From: JAVWIF01 sp036639635
Lineage (GTDB): Bacteria; Bacillota_I; Bacilli_A; Erysipelotrichales; Erysipelotrichaceae
Direction of reading: 5' to 3'
Assembly (NCBI GenBank): GCA_036639635.1
Contig: JAVWIF010000069.1
Location: forward strand, 1 to 7,786
DNA length: 7,786 nt
Shown here one piece after another: positions 1 through 4,893 of this stretch. The translations under genes were made by a program, and so were the position numbers. Each line of letters begins with the position of its first letter. Position 1 is the stretch's first letter. The notes beneath the pieces are model-generated. The model saw only the letters and a program-made list of their open reading frames with translations, was not told the origin of the DNA and searched no databases.

Positions 1-70
1 CTGCAACATTAGATATAATTAATTCTCTTTCTTCCATATCTATTTCTAGGAATCTATCCATAGTTTTCAT
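1..70 (-). CDS. N-terminus of a probable TetR-family regulator (cut by window edge)
   Basis: Reading the minus strand from the ATG at 70-68 gives 23 open codons (MKTMDRFLEIDMEERELIIS...) before the window ends. An AGGAG at 78-74 precedes it with only a 3-nt gap; the second ATG (61-59) would have a 12-nt gap, so the start is not settled. The pattern Phe-Leu-x-x-x-(acidic)-x-Arg-x-x-Ile-Ile-x-x-x-Ala resembles the first helix of TetR/AcrR repressors, in which 'R..Ii.aA' leads into the DNA-binding domain. With so few residues this is a family guess. The main alternative is a double-glycine leader of a bacteriocin-like peptide, but the spacing of the hydrophobic residues fits that consensus poorly. 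The gene lies beside mobile-element debris, in keeping with an accessory location. I am fairly sure it is coding and much less sure of the family. Confidence 0.5.
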   Translation of the reverse strand, partial: MKTMDRFLEIDMEERELIISNVA

Positions 71-154
71 CTTCTCCTATTCTTTTTAGAATCTCGTAAA
101 TCCACGCTGTAACTTATTTTGTGTCTTTCTTTAAATCTTTTTTAATGAAAAACA

Positions 155-212
155 GGGAGAAGTCCCCCACTTCAAAGCGATATCATCGCATAAGTGGTGG
201 GAGTAGGTCACT
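155..212 (+). mobile_element. IS200/IS605-like right-end hairpin, orphan remnant
   Basis: A long imperfect palindrome: 163-172 pairs with 192-202 (10 bp with one bulged T at 198), and an inner stem 177-181/185-189 (GCGAT/ATCGC) closes a 3-base loop. The outer arms (TCCCCCACTT and AAGTGGTGGGA), a preceding GGGAGAAG and a following GTAGGTCA resemble the subterminal right-end structure of IS605-group elements, where the same DNA encodes the 3' part of the TnpB guide (omega) RNA. No tnpA or tnpB reading frame and no left-end hairpin is visible, so this is a remnant or a non-autonomous palindromic derivative. It abuts a truncated yhcG-like gene at about 212, which suggests an insertion or deletion junction. 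Recognition is by remembered pattern, not by alignment. Confidence 0.5.
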
Positions 213-360
213 ATTTTGTTATAAAAACCATATCAACATAATAATGAACGTTACCAAATGTTACTCTTTGCTGCGTTCCTACAAACATGAATCCTTTTCC
301 TAGTTCTAAAAGAAACTTTTTTTGCCTAACAAGAGCTGTTTCAAGATCTGACTCCATCAT
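211..360 (-). pseudogene. Truncated DUF1016/YhcG-type PDDEXK nuclease fragment
   Basis: A minus-strand frame of 49 codons contains ESDLETALV, then FLLELGKGFMFVG, then YYVDMVF and a stop at 213-211. In the YhcG family (DUF1016, predicted PDDEXK-fold nuclease often found beside restriction-modification loci) the same order occurs in the C-terminal nuclease domain: a helix of the L(E)xALV type, FLLELGxGFxFVGRQ, then the strand with the catalytic Asp (DLLFYN). Here that Asp is present (residue 43 of the fragment), but the E-x-K half of the active site that should follow is gone, as is the whole N-terminal domain. An in-frame stop lies at 375-373, just upstream. The last homologous codons run into the IS605-like end; restoring one T before TATAACAAA would give the family's F-Y-N, so a one-base deletion is possible. 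This is not a functional gene. The ATG at 360 is an internal Met. Confidence 0.72.
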
Positions 361-375
361 TGTTGATAAAAATTA

Positions 376-617
376 CTTGATAATTAGTAATTCACTTGTA
401 AAATAACCATTGGTAAAGCCATTAATATTATTCGAAAATGATAATGTATTAATAAAATACTTATCATAGAATGATTTCAATTTATGATATTTCTTACTTC
501 TAGCAAGCCGTTTGAGTTATTAGTGTTAATGTTAGACTTGCTACTCAACTTATATGTGTTTTGTTTAATATTTTAGGTTATCCATCCAACATCGGAAGGG
601 AGTGGTTTTGTAAAAGA
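376..617. other. AT-rich stretch with no recognisable gene
   Basis: No reading frame with a plausible start and Shine-Dalgarno lies here on either strand. The DNA is AT-rich and contains short inverted repeats such as TAGCAAG/CTTGCTA (501-507 and 537-543). Together with the degraded nuclease fragment and the IS605-like end to its left, it looks like decayed accessory DNA. A short open minus-strand stretch (about 512-375) recalls the tail of a transposase only weakly. I see no tRNA, riboswitch or promoter here that I can defend. Confidence 0.5.
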
Positions 618-664
618 AACGTGGCTTTCATCCCCATAGTAAGCTAGGAGATAAAAGCCACGTT
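611..664 (-). terminator. Probable terminator of the LytTR regulator gene
   Basis: An 11-bp perfect stem, 618-628 (AACGTGGCTTT) with 654-664 (AAAGCCACGTT), continues inward with further ATC/GAT and CC/GG pairs. Read on the minus strand it is followed by TTTCTTTT (619-612), as in an intrinsic terminator. On the plus strand it lacks a T-tract. It lies about 90 bases past the stop codon of the minus-strand response regulator. A palindromic end of a small mobile element is the alternative. Confidence 0.55.
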
Positions 665-752
665 CTATAATAGTCACCAACAAGGATTGAAGGTATCATA
701 TGAAAAACAAATGCATGTAAATGAGTAATCATTTTTAGGCAATGAGAACAAA

Positions 753-1475
753 TTATAGTCTAGCAGTTTCATCGAATAAATAGTTCATAAATTCTTTACG
801 AATATCACTATAAAGCAAACGTGAAACAGGGATTACGTTACCATTTTGGGAGAAAAAAGAATTCGTTGTTAATTCACTCATGTGTGCAAAGTTTACAATG
901 TATGAGCGATGAACTTTCATGAATTCTGGTTGTTCTAGTAGTTGCTTTTCGTATTCAGATAAGGAGGCCGAAAATTCACGAATAGAACCATCTGTTAAAT
1001 GAAAGTATAAATGTTTATTCATAACTTCTACAAAGATGATTTTATTATAGGCTAGTTGAATTAAAGAAGACTGTGTTTTGATAGATATTGTTGGAATTGC
1101 GTTACTTTCTTCTTTGATAAGTGAATCAAGGGTGGAGAAAAGCTTGTTTTTGGATACAGGTTTTAGAATATAATCACGAGCTTTTACACTATAGCTATCA
1201 ACAGCAAAGTCTGGAGAAGAGGTGAGAAAGACAATGGGAACATCATTTTCTGACGTACGTATTTCTTTCGCAGCTTGAAGTCCATTAAATCCAGGCATAA
1301 CAATATCTAGGAGTATCAAGTTATAGTGTATAACATTAACTATAGATAATAAATCTGTAGCATTTATAAAAACATCAAAATTCAATTCAATGTTATTTTT
1401 TGTTCTATATGTATTTAAAAGGTTAGTGATATGATTGATTTCTTTTTCATCATCGTCACAAATAGCAATTTTCAA
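753..1475 (-). CDS. LytTR-family two-component response regulator
   Basis: A 240-residue cytoplasmic DNA-binding regulator of the AgrA/LytR/VirR type. The receiver domain spans about residues 1-120: acidic pocket D7-D8-D9, phosphoacceptor D57 in LLDIVMPG, Thr85 in FLTSS and the conserved K105 in ILKP. The LytTR domain follows (about 130-235) with KVHRSYIVN at 187-195 and a C-terminal region rich in Ser/Asn. Length is normal for the family. The start is a TTG (1475-1473), chosen because GAGGGGG (1490-1484) sits 8 nt upstream and translation from it begins with the canonical MKIAICDDD. An extended -10 promoter lies at 1523-1515. No histidine kinase or peptide gene adjoins it: the left side is degraded DNA and the right side is a divergent bactofilin, so its signal and targets cannot be read from here. 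LytTR regulators generally bind paired 9-bp direct repeats; I found no convincing pair in the shared upstream region. Confidence 0.93.
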   Translation of the reverse strand: MKIAICDDDEKEINHITNLLNTYRTKNNIELNFDVFINATDLLSIVNVIHYNLILLDIVMPGFNGLQAAKEIRTSENDVPIVFLTSSPDFAVDSYSVKARDYILKPVSKNKLFSTLDSLIKEESNAIPTISIKTQSSLIQLAYNKIIFVEVMNKHLYFHLTDGSIREFSASLSEYEKQLLEQPEFMKVHRSYIVNFAHMSELTTNSFFSQNGNVIPVSRLLYSDIRKEFMNYLFDETARL

Positions 1476-1514
1476 CGTATAGACCCCCTCTTTAATATGT
1501 GATTGATATCTAAT

Positions 1515-1523
1515 ATTATATCA
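1515..1523 (-). promoter_or_regulatory. Extended -10 promoter of the LytTR gene
   Basis: On the minus strand TGATATAAT reads as TGn followed by a perfect TATAAT, about 40 bases upstream of the TTG start. No good -35 hexamer stands 16-18 bp further up, consistent with an extended -10 promoter. A second TATAAT occurs further upstream on the same strand (near 1545-1550) without the TG. Confidence 0.6.
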
Positions 1524-1614
1524 TAGGCGAAAATTAAAGTTCTATTATATTGTGTCATTTAAAGCAAAAATTTCATACATATCACGCAGTCGAAATTTTA
1601 AATGTAAAGTTAAT

Positions 1615-1623
1615 TGTTATAAT
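1615..1623 (+). promoter_or_regulatory. Extended -10 promoter of bactofilin gene
   Basis: TGTTATAAT is TGn plus a perfect TATAAT; the expected transcript start is near 1630, about 40 bases before the chosen start codon. The -35 is weak (TTTTAA at 1596-1601). With the promoter at 1515-1523 it makes a divergent pair separated by about 90 bp. An AAAATTT/AAATTTT inverted repeat (1567-1573, 1593-1599) lies between them. Confidence 0.6.
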
Positions 1624-1669
1624 AACGATGGGATATAGCAATTAAATGCTACATAGAAAGGACTTTATT

Positions 1670-2341
1670 ATGGACAACTCTAAAAGAAAAATTAATAAGA
1701 AAATGCAAGATTTTACATCAGAACCAACGAAACGTTCATTTAAAGATTTTATAGGACTAGGAGCTGGCACAGAGAAAGAAGATTTTAAACATGTAGATGA
1801 GGTTCGTGTTGAGGAGGATGATAGTGCTTCAATTGAAATATTAGATACAATTGATGAAATTATTGCTTCTCAGGTTGTGAAAGAGAAGGAAGAAGAAATT
1901 GTTGAAATCGTTATTGAAAAGCGATCAATATCTACTATTGCTGCTGGAGTAACAATGGAAGGCACATTGCAAACAGAAGGTGATTTAGAATGCCGTGGTG
2001 AATTCAAAGGAGATATTATAGCGAGTGGGAACGTTGCAATATTTGGAAAACATGCTGGTAACATTGAAGGATATAAAGTGTCATTTGAGAATGCAACAAT
2101 CGTGGGAGATGTTGTTGCTAAAGAAAATATTTTAATTGATAGTAAAACTACAATAGAAGGAAACTTGACCTCAGAAAATGTAACACTTGATGGACAAGTA
2201 CATGGTGATATCCATGCAGAAGGTGTAGTTTGTTTGCATGCGAATGCTATCTTGACTGGTAACATTGAAGCGGCTTCAATTTCAATTGAAAATGGGGCTA
2301 AGATATTTGGACAAATTAAAACGAAAGATTCAGACAACTAA
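1670..2341 (+). CDS. Bactofilin-family polymer-forming cytoskeletal protein
   Basis: A 223-residue protein. Residues 1-85 are charged and probably disordered, with an acidic stretch (VRVEEDDSAS...KEKEEEIVEIVIE) that may be partly helical. Residues about 86-218 form the bactofilin right-handed beta-helix, seen as eight short G-(D/N/T/Q)-(I/V/L) turns: GTL98, GDI114, GNI130, GDV146, GNL164, GDI179, GNI197 and GQI214, spaced 15-18 residues apart. Bactofilins polymerise without nucleotide into membrane-associated filaments that localise cell-wall or morphology proteins. There is no transmembrane segment. I chose the ATG at 1670 because AGAAAGGA (1655-1662) sits 7 nt before it; an in-frame ATG at 1646 would add eight residues but has no ribosome site. 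The gene stands alone: divergent LytTR regulator on one side, strong terminator on the other, and no M23 peptidase partner next door, which many bactofilins have. Confidence 0.92.
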   Translation: MDNSKRKINKKMQDFTSEPTKRSFKDFIGLGAGTEKEDFKHVDEVRVEEDDSASIEILDTIDEIIASQVVKEKEEEIVEIVIEKRSISTIAAGVTMEGTLQTEGDLECRGEFKGDIIASGNVAIFGKHAGNIEGYKVSFENATIVGDVVAKENILIDSKTTIEGNLTSENVTLDGQVHGDIHAEGVVCLHANAILTGNIEAASISIENGAKIFGQIKTKDSDN

Positions 2342-2370
2342 TCTTTATTACTAATCAATATTATAGGAAC

Positions 2371-2418
2371 AATAAAAACGAAACGACGTTATGCTATAGC
2401 TAGTTTCGTTTTTATTTT
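2371..2418 (+). terminator. Strong intrinsic terminator after bactofilin
   Basis: A perfect 14-bp stem, AATAAAAACGAAAC (2371-2384) with its complement at 2403-2416. The U-rich 3' arm and following bases supply the T-tract and the A-rich 5' arm makes it usable from either strand. The 18-base loop contains the palindrome GCTATAGC. Confidence 0.85.
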
Positions 2419-2508
2419 ATGATGTGAAGGAAATAAAATTGTGAAACTAACATAAATAATGTTTAAAAAAAGATATTTATCCCATACTTTAATCATGAGG
2501 TGATTAGG

Positions 2509-2889
2509 ATGAAAAAGATGACAATCGTACTATGTGCTTGGTTTATGCTTGTAAGTGTATTAATGACATGTAATGCAAGATCGGAGATAGAATATCAAAT
2601 AAATTATGATACAAAAACAGTGCAAACATATGAAGCTAAAAGTAAGATACAAGAAATATATAGTGAGTTAGTAAGCGGTGTACACTCACAATCATATATT
2701 TTAATGGTATTACATAATCTAGATAAGTTTGAATATAAAAAAAATGTGAAAGCACAATGGAAAGATAATCGATTGCTTATTATAGAAGGTAATGGAAAAG
2801 GAGATCATATTCGTGGCACATTACAAAGCGTAAGCGTTTGTGTAGCAAAAGTAGAACCAAGGTCTTTGTTAAAGGAATTATTTGAGTAG
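2509..2889 (+). CDS. Small secreted or membrane-anchored protein of unknown function
   Basis: I do not recognise this 126-residue protein. It starts at the ATG at 2509: GAGGTGA (2497-2503) lies 5 nt before it, better than the GTG at 2500, which overlaps that site. Residues 1-22 are a typical export signal: MKKM, a hydrophobic core (TIVLCAWFMLVSVLM), then T-C-N-A-R. The LMTC could be a poor lipobox (L at -3, T at -1) or NAR a signal-peptidase I site, so lipoprotein versus secreted is open. The rest looks like a small mixed alpha/beta domain: a helix with AKSKIQEIYSEL, then LHNLDKFEYKK, a KAQWKDNRLLIIEG strand, GKGDHIRGTL and a closing VSVCVAKVEPRSLLKELFE. There are two cysteines in the mature region at most, so no disulfide-rich fold. 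It has its own terminator and a weak candidate promoter (TTGTGA at 2439-2444 with TGTTTAAAA at 2460-2468). Coding is likely from ribosome site, signal peptide and terminator; function is unknown. Confidence 0.75.
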   Translation: MKKMTIVLCAWFMLVSVLMTCNARSEIEYQINYDTKTVQTYEAKSKIQEIYSELVSGVHSQSYILMVLHNLDKFEYKKNVKAQWKDNRLLIIEGNGKGDHIRGTLQSVSVCVAKVEPRSLLKELFE

Positions 2890-2922
2890 TCGCTTAATAA
2901 AGCGATTACTTTTCTTTTTTTT
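2890..2922 (+). terminator. Intrinsic terminator after the small secreted protein
   Basis: TCGCTT (2890-2895) pairs with AAGCGA (2900-2905) across a 4-base AATA loop. Four T, one C and eight T follow (2910-2922). The stem begins at the base after the TAG stop codon, so termination is immediate. Confidence 0.8.
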
Positions 2923-2945
2923 CAGATGAAGTATAGATAAGAAGA

Positions 2946-2954
2946 TGATATAAT
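2946..2954 (+). promoter_or_regulatory. Extended -10 promoter of the yitT-PHP operon
   Basis: TGATATAAT (TGn plus perfect TATAAT) lies 29 bases before the YitT start and directly downstream of the previous gene's terminator, with no good -35. The predicted transcript starts near 2961, leaving a leader of only about 20 bases. Confidence 0.65.
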
Positions 2955-2983
2955 AAACAAGCGTATGATAAAGAGGTAATGAT

Positions 2984-3859
2984 ATGAATATAAATCGCAA
3001 AGAAATATTATATGAGTTAGCGTGGATACTTGCAGGAAATATTGCATTAGGTATTGCTGTTGCATGGTTTATCTTACCCAATAATGTGCTTACAGGAGGA
3101 TTACCAGGAGTAGCAATTGCTTTAAAAGAAATTATACATGTGCCTGCACAAATTATTATTAATGTAGGAACGGTTGGATTGTTTCTTTTAGGAGTGTTAG
3201 TATTAGGGAAGAAATTTGCTATTAAAACAATCGTTAGTACAATACTATATCCTTTGTTATTATCTTTGTTTACTTATATTGCAAGTACTTATATTGCACC
3301 GGATACATTTATTATGGATAAGTATTTAGCAACGATTTATGGAGGGGCGTTGATGGGGATTGGGATAGGATGTGTATTCCGTACAGGTTCTAGTACTGGT
3401 GGAATGGATATTCCTCCGCTTATTATAAATAAATATACGCATATACCATTACCAACCTTGGTTCTTATTGTAGATGCTTTAACTGTTATTTTAGGAGCTT
3501 CAGTATATGGATTACAAGCAGCACTTACTGGAATCTTATCTGTATGGGTAAGTAGTGTGATGATCAACAAAACAATGTTAATAGGTGGCCATGATGCTAA
3601 AAATGTCATGATCATTTCGAATAAGCATCAAGAAATAATGGATAAAATTCATGAAACATTGGATCGAGGAACGACGCTAATCAATGCAACTGGAGGCTAT
3701 TCACAAGAGAGTAAACCTGTTTTAATGGTAGTGGTTGTGAATAAACAATTACCACAATTACAACATTTAGTTGCCCATATAGATTCAGAAGCTTTTGTAG
3801 TTGTAATGGCAGCGAATGAGGTACAAGGATTAGGTTTCACATATGAAGAAGAACTATAG
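2984..3859 (+). CDS. YitT-family (DUF161/DUF2179) integral membrane protein
   Basis: A 291-residue membrane protein, normal length for the YitT family. Hydrophobic segments near residues 10-32, 55-75, 82-104, 113-133, 156-176 and 178-195 give five or six membrane helices. Family motifs are visible: NVLTGGLPGVAI after helix 1, GSSTGGMDI at about 134-142, and NKTMLIGGHDAKNVMIIS leading into the C-terminal DUF2179 domain (about 207-288). That domain carries RGTTLINATGGYS, the MVVVVNKQ strand and NEVQGLGF near the end. DUF2179 has a ferredoxin-like/ACT-like fold and is presumed cytoplasmic and regulatory. The transported or sensed substrate of YitT proteins is not established. AAGAGGT ends 7 nt before the ATG. 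The next gene starts 9 nt past the stop, with its ribosome site overlapping this stop, so the two are co-translated. Confidence 0.92.
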   Translation: MNINRKEILYELAWILAGNIALGIAVAWFILPNNVLTGGLPGVAIALKEIIHVPAQIIINVGTVGLFLLGVLVLGKKFAIKTIVSTILYPLLLSLFTYIASTYIAPDTFIMDKYLATIYGGALMGIGIGCVFRTGSSTGGMDIPPLIINKYTHIPLPTLVLIVDALTVILGASVYGLQAALTGILSVWVSSVMINKTMLIGGHDAKNVMIISNKHQEIMDKIHETLDRGTTLINATGGYSQESKPVLMVVVVNKQLPQLQHLVAHIDSEAFVVVMAANEVQGLGFTYEEEL

Positions 3860-3868
3860 GAGAAGAGT

Positions 3869-4660
3869 ATGAATCAGACATTTAATTATCATTGTCATAC
3901 AAAACGATGTGGACATGCTGTTGGAGAAGATGAAGAATATGTAATTGAAGCTATTAAGAATGGCTTTCAAAAGATTGGATTTAGTGATCATGCTCCTTAT
4001 AAAAATGGTTATGCACAAGGAGAACGCATGCATGATTATGAATTAGAAGGATATATACAATCTATTAAACATTTACAAGAAAAGTATAAAGACCAAATTG
4101 AAATACGAATTGGTTTAGAGTTTGAGTATTATGATGCGCAAGTGGAAGAAATTAAAGAATACAAAAAACGATTTGATTACTTACTGGTAGGAGAACATGA
4201 ACCTTCGTTATATGGTCCTGACTTCTATAAAAATCACAAAGATTCAGATACGTTATTATATGCTCAACAAATTGTAAAAGCTTGTGATGCGCAATTACCT
4301 GATTATATTGCACATCCAGATTTGTTTATGTTTGGCAAAGAAGAATGGAATGAAGCTTGTGAAGAAGCTAGTCACCTCATTTGTAAGAGTGCTCAAGAAA
4401 AAAATATTCCTCTAGAACTGAACTTAAATGGTCTACAATATGGGAAGTGTCAAATTGGAAAAGAATTGCGTTATGTATATCCTTATCGTAATTTTTGGTT
4501 AGTTGCTGCACAATATGATGTTAAAGTATTATTTGGATTAGATGCTCATCAACCTCAGAAATATAGTGATACAAACTGTTTTGAAATTGTAAAGAATGAA
4601 ATTATATATGACATTCCTTTACAATTTATCAAGGATTTAACGTTTAAGTCAAAATTATAA
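3869..4660 (+). CDS. PHP-domain phosphoesterase, histidinol-phosphatase type
   Basis: A 263-residue soluble metal-dependent phosphoesterase of the PHP superfamily, closest by pattern to the HisK/HisJ histidinol-phosphatases (HolPase). Metal ligands in order: H8 and H10 in HCHT, H16, D40-H41 in FSDHAP, E84 in GLEFEY, H110 in GEHE, H149 in AHPD, and D225/H227 in GLDAHQP. The full trinuclear-centre set appears present, so it should be active. Length matches the family (about 260-270). AGGAG (3858-3862) overlaps the TAG of the YitT gene and stands 6 nt before the ATG, indicating translational coupling. No other histidine-biosynthesis gene is in the window; stand-alone PHP enzymes of this type often act on other small phosphate esters, so the substrate is uncertain. 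A terminator follows, ending the two-gene operon. Confidence 0.88.
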   Translation: MNQTFNYHCHTKRCGHAVGEDEEYVIEAIKNGFQKIGFSDHAPYKNGYAQGERMHDYELEGYIQSIKHLQEKYKDQIEIRIGLEFEYYDAQVEEIKEYKKRFDYLLVGEHEPSLYGPDFYKNHKDSDTLLYAQQIVKACDAQLPDYIAHPDLFMFGKEEWNEACEEASHLICKSAQEKNIPLELNLNGLQYGKCQIGKELRYVYPYRNFWLVAAQYDVKVLFGLDAHQPQKYSDTNCFEIVKNEIIYDIPLQFIKDLTFKSKL

Positions 4661-4694
4661 GTAAATAACAACCTCATAGGATATGGGGAATATA

Positions 4695-4729
4695 AGGTAA
4701 GGAATCTTTATTGAGTTCCTTACTTTTTT
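4695..4729 (+). terminator. Intrinsic terminator of the yitT-PHP operon
   Basis: GTAAGGAA (4697-4704) pairs with TTCCTTAC (4716-4723), followed at once by six T (4724-4729). The loop is 11 bases and could pair a little further. Confidence 0.88.
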
Positions 4730-4823
4730 GTACTAACTAGCAAGACTTAAGAAACACTTAGAGAAAAAACACAAACATAAATGTTGAAAATGACGTATAA
4801 ACATGAGATAAGGTTAAGTAATT

Positions 4824-4862
4824 GAATGTTGTCGTACATTCGCATGTAAACTATGTTATAAT
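4824..4862 (+). promoter_or_regulatory. ABC-F gene promoter with overlapping inverted repeat
   Basis: TGTTATAAT (4854-4862) is another TGn-TATAAT extended -10, placing transcription start near 4869. Just upstream, GAATGT-N6-ACATTC (4824-4829 and 4836-4841) is a perfect 6-bp inverted repeat where the -35 box would be, so it may be an operator. A second repeat, GTTAT-N5-ATAAC (4855-4859, 4865-4869), covers the -10. No attenuator-like leader fits in the roughly 25-base 5' UTR. The promoter is well supported; the operator is tentative. Confidence 0.55.
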
Positions 4863-4893
4863 TCATAACTGTAGATATATGGAGGTAATGTAT

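Noticed and set aside
163..202. The hairpin as a CRISPR repeat or intrinsic terminator
   Set aside because: It occurs once, with no spacer-repeat array, and no T-tract follows on the plus strand.
121..303. Plus-strand 60-codon frame starting with GTG
   Set aside because: It runs through the IS605-like hairpin and antisense to the yhcG remnant and has no ribosome site; the opposite strand carries the recognisable protein homology.
375..512. Minus-strand open stretch with NGFTNG reminiscent of an IS transposase tail
   Set aside because: Only one short motif matches, the DDE residues cannot be seen, there is no start and the sequence is AT-rich; coincidence is as likely.
501..548. Interleaved inverted repeats (TAGCAAG/CTTGCTA and TTGAGT/ACTCAA) suggesting an RNA pseudoknot
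   Set aside because: The two 3' arms share a base and leave no loop to span the first stem, so both stems could not form at once; no promoter or gene context supports an RNA.
1870..2337. 155-codon minus-strand frame inside the bactofilin gene
   Set aside because: It is a shadow of the regular beta-helix coding repeats; it has no ribosome site or domain, and the plus-strand product is clear.
4822..4893. 24-residue N-terminal extension of the ABC-F protein
   Set aside because: The upstream ATG precedes the predicted transcript start and lacks a ribosome site; the GGAGG at 4881 fits the ATG at 4894, and the protein then begins as family members do.
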